From the NCBI RefSeq assembly GCF_016774335.1, contig NZ_JAETWA010000014.1, positions 124,001 through 188,000 on the forward strand: 64,000 nucleotides of DNA, read 5' to 3'. The notes under the pieces were generated by a model. That model saw nothing but the letters and a program-made list of their open reading frames with translations. It did not search any database and had not been told where the DNA came from. Positions within the stretch are counted from its first letter, which is position 1. Every line of letters starts with the position of its first letter. The DNA comes from Luteimonas saliphila. GTDB lineage: Bacteria > Pseudomonadota > Gammaproteobacteria > Xanthomonadales > Xanthomonadaceae. The position numbers were made by a program, and so were the translations under genes. Positions 53,166 to 61,822 of the stretch are shown here, piece by piece.

Positions 53166-53960
53166 ATGGAACAGGTCTGGAGCGAGCGGTTTGCCGGGAT
53201 CGACCGGCTGTACGGCCGCGGCGCGGTCGAGCGCCTGCGCGGCGTGCGGGTGGGGGTTGTGGGCCTCGGCGGGGTGGGTTCGTGGCTGGTCGAGGCGCTG
53301 GCGCGCAGCGCAGTCGGGCACCTGTCGCTGATCGACGCCGACGACCTGTGCCTGTCCAACACCAACCGCCAGTTGCCGGCGCTCGACGGTCAGTTCGGCC
53401 GCAACAAGGCCGAGGCGATGGCCGAACGCTGCCGGGCGATCAACCCCGCGGTCTCGCTCGACGTGGTGCCGGCGTTCCTCACGCCCGGTAACCTCGAGGA
53501 ACTGCTCGATCGCGGCTTCGACCTGGTGGTCGACGCCTGCGACAGCTTCCGCAGCAAGGTCGAGCTGATCGCGTGGTGCCGGCGGCGCAAGCTGCCGGTG
53601 CTGACCGTCGGGGCCGCGGGCGGGCGCACCGATCCTACCCTGGTGCGCGTGCGCGACCTCTCGCGCACCGAGCACGATGCGATGCTGGCCCTGATCCGCA
53701 AGAAGCTGCGCGGCGAATTCAGTTTCCCGAAGAACCGCGACCGTTACTTCGGCGTGCCGGCTGTGTATTCGCTCGAGAACGTGAAGTATCCGCAAGCCGA
53801 TGGTTCGGTCTGCGGGACGCGGCCCCCGGCGGGGCCGGACGCCGCGCTGAAGCTCGACTGCGGCGCTGGACTGGGTGCGGCCACCCACATCACCGGTGCC
53901 TTCGCCTTTGCCGCCGCGGGCAAGACCCTGGAGATCCTGCTCAAGCCGCAGCGTCCATAG
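53166..53960 (+). CDS. tcdA: tRNA threonylcarbamoyladenosine dehydratase
   Basis: 264 residues, E1/ThiF-like. FAGIDRLYGRGAVERLRGVR, ATP-binding VGVVGLGGVGSWLVEALARS, SLIDADDLCLSNTNRQLPAL, then the conserved segment RKKLRGEFSFPKNRDRYFGV and a C-terminal GTFAF-like ATHITGAFAFAAAGKTL. It uses ATP to cyclise t6A37 of tRNA to ct6A. Also called CsdL/YgdL. Confidence 0.93.
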   Translation: MEQVWSERFAGIDRLYGRGAVERLRGVRVGVVGLGGVGSWLVEALARSAVGHLSLIDADDLCLSNTNRQLPALDGQFGRNKAEAMAERCRAINPAVSLDVVPAFLTPGNLEELLDRGFDLVVDACDSFRSKVELIAWCRRRKLPVLTVGAAGGRTDPTLVRVRDLSRTEHDAMLALIRKKLRGEFSFPKNRDRYFGVPAVYSLENVKYPQADGSVCGTRPPAGPDAALKLDCGAGLGAATHITGAFAFAAAGKTLEILLKPQRP

Positions 53961-54176
53961 CTGCGCCTGTGTGCGGCCTGGCGCACGGCGTTGCGGATGC
54001 AGACGCGATCCGCTCGCGAGTCACGCCAGCCACTTGAGAACGCGATACCAGACGAACCGGGGGAGCTGATTCCGGGCCCGCACGGATCGTGTCGACGACC
54101 GCCGCACCGTCCGGAACACGGTTGCAGTACGCGCCGCGCGGAGGAAGCGCGGCCCCGGCCGGACGCGCATCCCTGC

Positions 54177-54983
54177 TCAGCGAGCAGCCGTCGCGACTTC
54201 GTCAGGCGGATCCCGTGGCGGCGGCAGGCCGAACAGGCGCGCGGCATTGACGCTGGTCGCCCGGGCGATCTCTTCCGGATCGACCTCGCGCAATGTCGCT
54301 ACCGCCTCCAGCACGGCCGCCAGGCGTGCCGGTTCGTTGCGCTGGCCGCGGATCCCTGCGTCGGGCTGGTCGGGTGCGTCGGTTTCCAGCAGCAGGTGCT
54401 GCAGCGGCATGGCCGCCACCAGCCGGCGCAGTCTCCTGGCGCGTTCGTACGTGACCGGCCCGCCGATGCCGAGCAGGAAGTCGAGTCGCCACAGTTGCCG
54501 CGCCTGTTCCTCGCTGCCCGACCAACTGTGGACCACGCCGCGCAGCCCGCCGATGCGGCGCAGGGTCGCGATCACGGCGTCGACCGCACGGCGCGCATGT
54601 ACGATCACCGGCAGGTCGAACTCGCGCGCAAGCCGCAACTGGCCTTCGAAGCAGGCCTGCTGCGCGTCGCGGTCGAGGCCGTCGACGAAGTAGTCCAGCC
54701 CGCACTCGCCCACGGCGACCGGGCGCTCGCGCTCGATCCAGGCACGCAGGTCCTGCAGGTGCCCGGGCAGATGCGCCGCGAGATACATCGGGTGCAGTCC
54801 ATAGGCCGGATACAGGCCCGGCGTCGTGCGGCAGAGATCGCGCAGCTTCGGCCATGCCTCCGCCTGCACGGCAGGGATCACCTGGGAGCGCACGCCGGCC
54901 GCGTGGGCGCGGGCGACGACGGCATCGCGGTCGCCGTCGAACTCCGGGGCATCGAGATGGCAATGGCTGTCGATCAGCAGCAT
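54177..54983 (-). CDS. TatD-family metal-dependent hydrolase
   Basis: 268 residues, amidohydrolase-type TIM barrel. LIDSHCHLDAPEFDGD gives the HxH metal pair; further sites are AVGECGLDYFVDGL (Glu), LPVIVHARRAVDAVIA (His), RGVVHSWSGSEEQ (His) and HLLLETDAPDQPDAG (Asp). Family members are Mg-dependent deoxyribonucleases or deacylases. It is followed by a short membrane protein gene upstream (55008-55238) on the same strand, 24 bp away, probably co-transcribed. Confidence 0.92.
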   Translation of the reverse strand: MLLIDSHCHLDAPEFDGDRDAVVARAHAAGVRSQVIPAVQAEAWPKLRDLCRTTPGLYPAYGLHPMYLAAHLPGHLQDLRAWIERERPVAVGECGLDYFVDGLDRDAQQACFEGQLRLAREFDLPVIVHARRAVDAVIATLRRIGGLRGVVHSWSGSEEQARQLWRLDFLLGIGGPVTYERARRLRRLVAAMPLQHLLLETDAPDQPDAGIRGQRNEPARLAAVLEAVATLREVDPEEIARATSVNAARLFGLPPPRDPPDEVATAAR

Positions 54984-55007
54984 GGCGGGCCGCGGCGCGG
55001 CGGGCGC

Positions 55008-55238
55008 TCAGGAACGGCGCGTCGCCTCGCCCTCGACCGCGGATGCCGGCGGCTTGCGATTCTTCCAGTTCGCCAGCAACAGCGTGCCGAGGCCGAGCAC
55101 GATCTCGTCGATGAAAGGGATCGGGTCGAACGGCCAGAGCACGCTGATCGCGAACGCGATCGCGGTGACCTTGAACAGGGTCGGGTAGCGCAATCCCCGC
55201 GCCCAGTTGAGCAGCGGCAGCAGCAGCGGGTTGGCCAT
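55008..55238 (-). CDS. Small membrane protein (DUF6116-like)
   Basis: 76 residues. One or two hydrophobic helices (TLFKVTAIAFAISVLWPFDP and PFIDEIVLGLGTLLLANWKN) and a polar tail. The PFDPIPFIDEI loop suggests a hairpin-type membrane protein of a family common in xanthomonads. Function unknown. The start is an ATG at 55238, and it is coupled to the TatD gene by a 24-bp gap. Confidence 0.75.
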   Translation of the reverse strand: MANPLLLPLLNWARGLRYPTLFKVTAIAFAISVLWPFDPIPFIDEIVLGLGTLLLANWKNRKPPASAVEGEATRRS

Positions 55239-55407
55239 GCGCGGGACTCCGGCAGAGGCAGTGGCGACGACGCTAGCACGACCCGCGACCGCTGGCGATT
55301 CATTGCCGCGTCAGCTTGCCGGGAACTTCTGCGGTCCTCGTTCAGGTTGGCAATGCTGCAATCACCTCGCAGATTCGGATGCGGGCACAGACCCGAGGAG
55401 GAGCGTG

Positions 55408-56166
55408 ATGAAAAGCAATACTCTGGCCATCGCCCTGGCGTCGCTGCTGGTGGGTGGCGTCGCGGTGGGTGCCTACCACAACAGCCGCGACAAGGGCCCG
55501 CTCTCCGCGGAAGATGGCGTCGAAGCCGGCGCAGGTCGGCTCGAATACGCTTCCGTCGTCGCGGTCACGCCGGTGACCGAGAAGGCGGAGCTGTACGCCA
55601 CCGTGATCGGATCCGAACCGGTGCGCGAGACGACCACGTCCACCACCCCGCGCCAGGTCTGCCAGGACGTGGTGGTGCAGGAGCGCCTGCCGGAGCGCGA
55701 TGGCAACGTCGGCGGCACCGTGGCCGGCGCCGTGATCGGAGGCCTGGTCGGCAACCAGGTCGGCAGCGGCAACGGCCGCAAGCTGGCGACGGTCGCCGGC
55801 GCCGTCGGCGGCGGCTTCGCGGGCCGCGAGGTCGATCGGCGCCATGTCGGCGGACGCGTGGTCGAACGCGTCGACCGCCAGTGCCGGACGGTCCAGGACA
55901 GTGCGCGGTCCTCGCGCGTGGTCGCCTACAACGTGACCTACCGCAACCCCGACGGCACCACCGGCACCATGCGCACCGGCGACAAGCCGGGCGACCGGAT
56001 CGCCCTGGGCAGCGAGGACCGCACCATCGGCTACGACGTCACCTATGAATACGACGGCGTGGAGACCACGGTACGGATGGACGAGGATCCGGGCGACCGG
56101 CTGCCGGTCATCGACGGCGAGATCATGACCCGGATGGCGGCGACTCACGTGCCCGACCGCGGCTGA
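55408..56166 (+). CDS. Glycine-zipper 2TM-domain protein
   Basis: 252 residues. Signal/anchor MKSNTLAIALASLLVGGVAV; a region with CQDVVVQERLPERDGN; double glycine zipper VGGTVAGAVIGGLVGNQVGS and LATVAGAVGGGFAGREVDRR; then two similar domains, VVAYNVTYRNPDGTTGTMRT and IGYDVTYEYDGVETTVRMD, each ending PGDRI/L. This is the Rick_17kDa/2TM group of periplasmic proteins of unclear function. GAGGAGGAG ends 6 nt before the start codon, an unusually strong ribosome site, suggesting high expression. Confidence 0.85.
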   Translation: MKSNTLAIALASLLVGGVAVGAYHNSRDKGPLSAEDGVEAGAGRLEYASVVAVTPVTEKAELYATVIGSEPVRETTTSTTPRQVCQDVVVQERLPERDGNVGGTVAGAVIGGLVGNQVGSGNGRKLATVAGAVGGGFAGREVDRRHVGGRVVERVDRQCRTVQDSARSSRVVAYNVTYRNPDGTTGTMRTGDKPGDRIALGSEDRTIGYDVTYEYDGVETTVRMDEDPGDRLPVIDGEIMTRMAATHVPDRG

Positions 56167-56197
56167 TCCCGCGCCCGCCGCAAGCAAGGCGTCCCCG

Positions 56198-56223
56198 GAC
56201 GGGCCGGCATTTGCCGGCCCGTC
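56198..56223 (+). terminator. Strong hairpin after the glycine-zipper gene
   Basis: GACGGGCCGGC and its exact complement form an 11-bp stem around a 4-nt ATTT loop, 31 bp after the stop codon. There is no U-run (TCGGCGTTG follows), so it is terminator-like but not a textbook intrinsic terminator. Confidence 0.6.
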
Positions 56224-56293
56224 GGCGTTGAGGGGGCGGCAGTCGTGGCCGCGGACCGTACAATATGAAACCTTCCTTGTCCGAAGCCGTCCG

Positions 56294-57457
56294 ATGGCCC
56301 TGCATCCCTACGATCTCTACGACGTCCGCTCTCTGCTCAGCGAGGAGGAGCGTGCGGTGCAGGACGCCGTTGCCCGCTTCACCGACGAGCGGGTGTTGCC
56401 GATCATCGGCGACTGTTTCGACGAGGGCCGCTTCCCGGCCGAACTGGTCCCGGAAATGGCCGGTCTCGGCCTGCTCGGCGCGACCCTGCCGGAGGAGTAC
56501 GGCTGCGCCGGCCTCAACGCCGTCAGCTACGGTCTGATCTGCCAGGAACTCGAGCGCGGCGACTCCGGCCTGCGCAGCTTCGCCAGCGTGCAGTCGTCGC
56601 TGTGCATGTACCCCATCTTCGCCTACGGCAGCGAGGAGCAGAAGCGACGCTGGCTGCCCGACATGGCGGCCGGCAAGGTGATCGGCTGCTTCGGCCTGAC
56701 CGAACCGCATGGCGGCTCCGACCCGGGCAACATGAAGACCCACGCGAAGAAGGACGGTGCGGACTGGGTCCTCAACGGCTCGAAGATGTGGATCACCAAC
56801 GGCAACCTCGCCCACATCGCGATCGTGTGGGCGCAGACCGAGGACGGCATCCAGGGCTTCGTGGTCGAGAAGGATTTCGCCGGCTTCAGCACGCAGGAGA
56901 TCAAGCACAAGATGAGCCTGCGCGCGTCGGTGACCAGCGCGCTGTACTTCGACAACGTGCGCGTGCCCGACGCCAGCCGCCTGCCTAACGTCAAGGGCCT
57001 GAAGGGCCCGCTGGGCTGCCTCACGCAGGCGCGCTACGGCATCACCTGGGGTCCGATCGGCGCCGCCATCGCCTGCCTCGACGAGGCCCTGAACTATTCG
57101 AAGGAACGCATCCTGTTCGACCGCCCGGTCGCGGCCACCCAGAGCGCGCAGATCAAGATGGCCGACTGGGCGCGGCGCATCACCTCGGCCCAGTTGCTGT
57201 CGCTGCAGCTCGGCCGGCTCAAGGACGCCGGCAGGATGCAGCCCACCCAGGTGTCGCTGGCGAAGTGGAACAACTGCCGCATGGCGATCGACATCGCGCG
57301 CGAGGCGCGCGACCTGCTCGGCGGCGCCGGCATCACCACCGAGCACTGCCCGATCCGCCATGCGCTGAACCTGGAATCGGTGATCACCTACGAGGGAACG
57401 GAGACCGTGCACCAACTGGTGGTGGGCCGGGAACTGACCGGCATCAACGCGTTCTGA
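56294..57457 (+). CDS. gcdH: Glutaryl-CoA dehydrogenase
   Basis: 387 residues, acyl-CoA dehydrogenase fold. DLYDVRSLLSEEERAVQDAV at the start; FAD/substrate signature GCFGLTEPHGGSDPGNMKTH; WITNGNLAHIAIVW; catalytic glutamate in VITYEGTETVHQLVVGRELT, and the GINAF end usual for GcdH. It oxidises and decarboxylates glutaryl-CoA to crotonyl-CoA in lysine/tryptophan breakdown. The ATG at 56294 (MALHPYDLYD) is taken; the 22-codon upstream frame crosses the terminator region. Confidence 0.92.
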   Translation: MALHPYDLYDVRSLLSEEERAVQDAVARFTDERVLPIIGDCFDEGRFPAELVPEMAGLGLLGATLPEEYGCAGLNAVSYGLICQELERGDSGLRSFASVQSSLCMYPIFAYGSEEQKRRWLPDMAAGKVIGCFGLTEPHGGSDPGNMKTHAKKDGADWVLNGSKMWITNGNLAHIAIVWAQTEDGIQGFVVEKDFAGFSTQEIKHKMSLRASVTSALYFDNVRVPDASRLPNVKGLKGPLGCLTQARYGITWGPIGAAIACLDEALNYSKERILFDRPVAATQSAQIKMADWARRITSAQLLSLQLGRLKDAGRMQPTQVSLAKWNNCRMAIDIAREARDLLGGAGITTEHCPIRHALNLESVITYEGTETVHQLVVGRELTGINAF

Positions 57458-57506
57458 TCAATGTGGTCGCCCGCCCCGCGCGGCGGGGCAGGGCCGGGGG
57501 CTCGAC

Positions 57507-58058
57507 ATGACCGATCACGGTCCCGTTCTCGAAACCGAACGCCTGATCCTGCGGCTGCCGCGGATCGAGGATTTCCCGCGCTACGCCGAGCTGCTGGCGG
57601 ACGAGGAGGCCTGCCGCTACATCGGCGGGCACCAGCCCGCCGGCGGCGCCTGGCGGCGCTTCCTGCAGATGCCGGGTGCATGGGCGCTGCAGGGCTTCGC
57701 GATGTTCTCGGTGATCGAGAAGGACAGCGGTCGCTGGGTGGGGCAGATGGGGCCGTGGCAGCCGTTCGGCTGGCCGGGGACGGAGATCGGCTACGCCTTC
57801 CATCGCGATGCCTGGGGCAGGGGCTATGCGACCGAATCCGCGGTCGCGGCGATCGACTGGGCGTTCGCCCAGCTCGGTTGGGACGAGATCATCCATTGCA
57901 TCGACCCGGACAACCTCGCCTCGCAACAGGTCGCACAGCGGTTGGGTTCGAGCCTGCGCGGCCCGGGCCAGCTGCCGGCGCCGTTCGATGGGGCGCGGGT
58001 CGACGTCTGGGGCCAGACGCGCGCGCAGTGGCAGCACAACCGGACGCGCTTCGCATGA
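57507..58058 (+). CDS. GNAT N-acetyltransferase (RimJ/RimL type)
   Basis: 183 residues. LETERLILRLPRIEDFPRYA is the typical RimJ/L opening; the acetyl-CoA site is FHRDAWGRGYATESAVAAID; followed by IIHCIDPDNLASQQVAQRLG. It would acetylate a protein N terminus or a small amine. Its stop overlaps the next GST gene (ATGA), so they form a coupled pair downstream of gcdH. Confidence 0.88.
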   Translation: MTDHGPVLETERLILRLPRIEDFPRYAELLADEEACRYIGGHQPAGGAWRRFLQMPGAWALQGFAMFSVIEKDSGRWVGQMGPWQPFGWPGTEIGYAFHRDAWGRGYATESAVAAIDWAFAQLGWDEIIHCIDPDNLASQQVAQRLGSSLRGPGQLPAPFDGARVDVWGQTRAQWQHNRTRFA

Positions 58059-58696
58059 CCACGGTGCATGGCTACTCCACGTCGGGCAACTGCCACAAGC
58101 TGCGCCTGTTGCTGGAACAGCTCGACCGGCCCTGCCGCTGGGTCGAGGTGGACAGTTCCCGGGGCGAAACCCGCACGCCGGAATACCTGGCGAAGAATCC
58201 CAACGGCAAGGTGCCGATGCTGGAACTCGACGACGGCCGCGTGCTGGTCGAGTCGAACGCGATCCTGTGCTGGCTGGCCGAGGGTACGTCGTTCCTGCCG
58301 TCGGACCCCTGGCAGCGCGCGCAGGCGCTGAGCTGGATGTTCTTCGAGCAGTACAGCCACGAGCCCTACGTCGCGGTGGCGCGCTTCATCCGCGGCTGGA
58401 CGCCGCCCGATTCTCCCCGCCGCGCGGACCTGCCGCAGCTGCGCGAACGCGGCCACGAGGCGTTCGCGGTGATGGAGCGGCACCTGGGCGGCCATGCATG
58501 GTTCACGGGCCCCGAATACGGCATTGCCGACATCGCCCTGTTCGCCTACACCGATGTCGCCGGCGACGGCGGCTTCGATCTTTCCCCCTACCCGGCGCTG
58601 CGCGACTGGCTGGCGCGCGTGCGTGCGACGTCCGGGTTCGTTGCGATGCCGGCGCCGCCACGTGAGGTACAGGCACTGCTCGACCAATCCCAGTAG
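58055..58696 (+). CDS. Glutathione S-transferase family protein
   Basis: 213 residues. The thioredoxin-like N domain reads YSTSGNCHKLRLLLEQLDRP, PNGKVPMLELDDG and VLVESNAILCWLAEG; the helical C domain contains FFEQYSHEPYVAVARFIRGW and FTGPEYGIADIALFAYT. The STSGNCHK start places it in a beta/theta-like bacterial GST group. Substrate unknown. It is distinct from the GST at 46321. Translation is coupled to the GNAT gene by a 4-nt overlap. Confidence 0.88.
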   Translation: MTTVHGYSTSGNCHKLRLLLEQLDRPCRWVEVDSSRGETRTPEYLAKNPNGKVPMLELDDGRVLVESNAILCWLAEGTSFLPSDPWQRAQALSWMFFEQYSHEPYVAVARFIRGWTPPDSPRRADLPQLRERGHEAFAVMERHLGGHAWFTGPEYGIADIALFAYTDVAGDGGFDLSPYPALRDWLARVRATSGFVAMPAPPREVQALLDQSQ

Positions 58697-58791
58697 GCCG
58701 GCCTCCAGCCCGCCTCCACAGCACGGGCGCCGCCCGCCAATGCGTGATCCGCCGGGTCACGCGACCAGACGACCACACACGAAGACCCTGC

Positions 58792-61068
58792 ATGTTCGCC
58801 TCCGTCCCGAATCCGATCCCGGCCCGCATGAAGGGCCTCAACCGCGCCGAGATCTGCGACGTCAACTTCATCGAGTTCGTCAAGGCCTGGAGCGGCAAGG
58901 TCGATGCCACACCCGCGGCCGACGAGGCGATTCTCGAAGGCAGCGCGCTCGATGCCCGCGGCTTCCGCGAGCTGTTCGAGTCGCAGCTCGTCAGCCGCCA
59001 CCTCGACCTGATGGCGCGCGTGCTGCGCGTGCAGAACAAGGTCTTCTACACCATCGGCTCCAGCGGCCACGAAGGCAATGCGATGGTCGCGCGGCTCACG
59101 CGCCACACCGACCCGGCATTCCTGCACTACCGCAGCGGCGGCTTCATGGCCGAGCGCTTCCGCAAGCTGCCGGGCATGGACCCGGTGATGGATTCGGCGC
59201 TGTCGTTCGCGGCATCCAAGGACGATCCGGCCAGCGGTGGCCGCCACAAGGTGTGGGGCAGCAAGCCGCTGTGGGTGCTGCCGCAGACCTCGACGATCGC
59301 CTCGCACCTGCCCAAGGCATTCGGCACCGCGGTGGCCATCGAGCAGGCCCGGCGCATCGGCCATGCGTTGCCGGTGCCCGACGACAGCATCGTGGTGTGT
59401 TCGTTCGGCGACGCATCGAGCAACCACGCCACCGCGCAGACCGCATTCAATGCCGCGGCGTGGACGGCCTACCAGAAGCTGCCCGCGCCGGTGCTGTTCG
59501 TCTGCGAGGACAATGGCATCGGCATCTCGGTGAAGACGCCGGGCGGCTGGGTGGCGCGCAACTTCGGCCAGCGCCCGGACCTGGATTACTTCCATGCCGA
59601 CGGCCTCGACCTGGCCGCGGGCTACGGCGAGGTGCAGCGCGCGGTCGAGCACTGCCGGCGTACGCGCCGCCCGACCTTCCTGCACCTGCGCACCACGCGG
59701 ATCATGGGCCATGCCGGCACCGACTTCGAGATCGAGTGGCGCAGCGTCGAGGAGTTGTGCGCGGTGGAAGCGGGCGATCCGCTGCTGCGTTCGGCCGCGA
59801 TCGCGCTGGAATCCGGGCTGATGTCGAAGGAGGAGATCCTTGGCCTGTACGAAGCCACGCGCGCGAAGTGCTTCGCCGCCGCGGAGGATGCCGACCGCCG
59901 CCCGCGCCTGCAGACGCTGGACGAGGTGATGGCGCCGCTGGCGCCGTACTCGCCCGACGCCGTGCGCGAGGAGGCCATGCGCGCCGACTACGCGGATCGT
60001 CGCGTGGCGGTCTTCGGGGGCGAAGCGAAGCTCCCCGAGCACCAGCCGCCCCGGCACCTCGCGATCCAGATCAACCAGGCGCTGCACGACCTGTTCGCCA
60101 AGTATCCCGAGGCGCTGCTGTTCGGCGAGGACGTCGCGCAGAAGGGCGGCGTCTACACCGTGACCAGGGGACTGCAGAAGGCCTTCGGCGCGCGCCGGGT
60201 GTTCAACACCCTGCTCGACGAGACCATCATCCTCGGTCTTGCCCAGGGCTACGCCAACATGGGCATGCTGCCGCTGCCGGAAATCCAGTACCTGGCCTAC
60301 TTCCACAACGCCTGCGACCAGATCCGCGGCGAGGCGGCGAGCCTGCAGTTCTTCAGCAACGGCCAGTACCGCAACCCGATGGTGATGCGGATCGCGTCGC
60401 TCGGGTACCAGCGCGGTTTCGGTGGGCATTTCCACAACGACAACTCGATCACCGCGCTGCGCGACATCCCCGGGCTCGTGGTGGGTTGTCCGTCGCGCGG
60501 CGACGATGCCGCGACCATGCTGCGCACGATGATGGCGCTGGCGAAGGTCGACGGTCGCGTCTGCGCGTTCCTGGAGCCGATCGCGCTGTACATGGCCAAG
60601 GACCTGCACGCGCCCGGCGACGGCAGCTGGCTGACCGGCTATCCGCCGCCCGAGCAGGCGATGACGTTCGGCGAGGAACGTGTCTACCACCCGGACGCGA
60701 AGGACCTGGTGGTCTTCACCTTCGGCAACGGCGTGCCGATGAGCCTGCGCGCGGCGCGGTCCATCGAAGCCAAGCACGGCTGGAAGGTGCGGGTGGTCGA
60801 CCTTCGCTGGCTGGTGCCGCTCAACGAGGCCGCGATCGCGCGCCATGCCGGCGAATGCGACCGCATCCTGGTGGTCGACGAGGGACGCCGCAGTGCCGGG
60901 GTCGGCGAGGGCATCGTCACCGCGATCGCCGAAGCCGGCTATCGTGCACGGCCGTTCCGGCGCGTGGTCGGCGCGGACACGTTCACCCCGCTGGCGGGCG
61001 CCGCGTTCCTGGTGATCCCGTCGGACGACGAAATCGTCGCCGCGGCGGACGCGCTGGCCGCAGGCTGA
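58792..61068 (+). CDS. Fused E1 alpha/beta subunits of a 2-oxoacid (branched-chain type) dehydrogenase
   Basis: 758 residues. The N-terminal half (~60-400) is E1 alpha: GSSGHEGNAMVARLTRHTDP, FLHYRSGGFMAERFRKLPGM and the thiamine-diphosphate site VCSFGDASSNHATAQTAFNA ... LFVCEDNGIGIS (GDx ... DN). The C-terminal half (~430-755) is E1 beta: LLFGEDVAQKGGVYTVTRGL, NTLLDETIILGLAQGYANM, and PNExx-like FLEPIALYMAKDLHAP. These halves are normally separate genes (bkdA1/bkdA2). No E2 or E3 gene is adjacent. The ATG at 58792 (MFASVPNPIP) is preferred over an upstream GTG. The substrate is probably branched-chain 2-oxoacids. Confidence 0.87.
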   Translation: MFASVPNPIPARMKGLNRAEICDVNFIEFVKAWSGKVDATPAADEAILEGSALDARGFRELFESQLVSRHLDLMARVLRVQNKVFYTIGSSGHEGNAMVARLTRHTDPAFLHYRSGGFMAERFRKLPGMDPVMDSALSFAASKDDPASGGRHKVWGSKPLWVLPQTSTIASHLPKAFGTAVAIEQARRIGHALPVPDDSIVVCSFGDASSNHATAQTAFNAAAWTAYQKLPAPVLFVCEDNGIGISVKTPGGWVARNFGQRPDLDYFHADGLDLAAGYGEVQRAVEHCRRTRRPTFLHLRTTRIMGHAGTDFEIEWRSVEELCAVEAGDPLLRSAAIALESGLMSKEEILGLYEATRAKCFAAAEDADRRPRLQTLDEVMAPLAPYSPDAVREEAMRADYADRRVAVFGGEAKLPEHQPPRHLAIQINQALHDLFAKYPEALLFGEDVAQKGGVYTVTRGLQKAFGARRVFNTLLDETIILGLAQGYANMGMLPLPEIQYLAYFHNACDQIRGEAASLQFFSNGQYRNPMVMRIASLGYQRGFGGHFHNDNSITALRDIPGLVVGCPSRGDDAATMLRTMMALAKVDGRVCAFLEPIALYMAKDLHAPGDGSWLTGYPPPEQAMTFGEERVYHPDAKDLVVFTFGNGVPMSLRAARSIEAKHGWKVRVVDLRWLVPLNEAAIARHAGECDRILVVDEGRRSAGVGEGIVTAIAEAGYRARPFRRVVGADTFTPLAGAAFLVIPSDDEIVAAADALAAG

Positions 61069-61159
61069 CCGCGCCCGGACCGCAAGGGTCGGGGCGCACC
61101 GGCAGCTCGCAGTTCGCCGGCGCGCGGTCGCCCGTGCGGGCCGAACGCGTCGGCAAGCG

Positions 61160-61669
61160 CTATTCCGCGTAGCCGACCCGCACTTCCACGCGCCGGTTGG
61201 GCGCCAGGCAGGCGATCAGCGCCTCGCCGCGTTCGCCGGCGCACTCGACCACCGGTTCGACGCTGCCGCGGCCGACGGCCGTGAACACGTCGGCCTGAAC
61301 GCCGCGCGCGGCGAGGCGGTCGCGCACCGCTTCGGCGCGCCGGGTCGACAGCGCGAGGTTGGCCTTGTCGCTTCCGATACGGTCGCTGTGGCCGATCACA
61401 TGCACCGCGCGGGGCCTGCGCTCGACGAGCTTCGCGGCGAGCGCATCGAGTTCGGCAAGCGCCTCGCCGCCGACCGCATCGTCGAGGCTGGACTTGCCGA
61501 AAGCGAACAGGCCATCGGCCGAGAGCTTCTCGACGTAGGCGCGCGGCGGTATCGGCGCCGGCGGCGCGGCTTGTGACGCCGGCTCCGGCGTGCTGGAACA
61601 CGCGCCGAGCAGGAGGGCGGATACGAAAGCCAGGCCGGCGACGGCCGGCGCTCTGAGGTTCGAGTTCAT
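61160..61669 (-). CDS. OmpA-family lipoprotein
   Basis: 169 residues. Lipoprotein signal ending SALLLGACSSTPEP. The OmpA/MotB peptidoglycan-binding domain has HVIGHSDRIGSDKANLALST, RRAEAVRDRLAARGVQADVF and ACLAPNRRVEVRVGY, with the diaminopimelate-binding Asp and Arg visible. A conserved Cys pair (VECAGE, ACLAPN) may form a disulphide, as in several OmpA C-domains. It ties the outer membrane to peptidoglycan. Its stop is convergent with the E1 gene. Confidence 0.9.
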   Translation of the reverse strand: MNSNLRAPAVAGLAFVSALLLGACSSTPEPASQAAPPAPIPPRAYVEKLSADGLFAFGKSSLDDAVGGEALAELDALAAKLVERRPRAVHVIGHSDRIGSDKANLALSTRRAEAVRDRLAARGVQADVFTAVGRGSVEPVVECAGERGEALIACLAPNRRVEVRVGYAE

Positions 61670-61822
61670 GTGGTCCCCGCAAGGTGGAGTGGGCACGCGC
61701 AGCGTTCACGCAATCGCTCCATCCCCGACGATCCTGCGGGAACGCCACGTGCGCGCCGAGCATAGCAAGGCAAACCGGTTGCGATTGCGACAACCGCCGC
61801 AGGTGTCGCGACGGCGCCGAGG

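Noticed and set aside
55408-56166. Gene pair duplication with the glycine-zipper lipoprotein at 51991
   Set aside because: Both have glycine zippers, but the flanking domains, signal types and lengths differ. Shared low-complexity zippers are not evidence of recent duplication.
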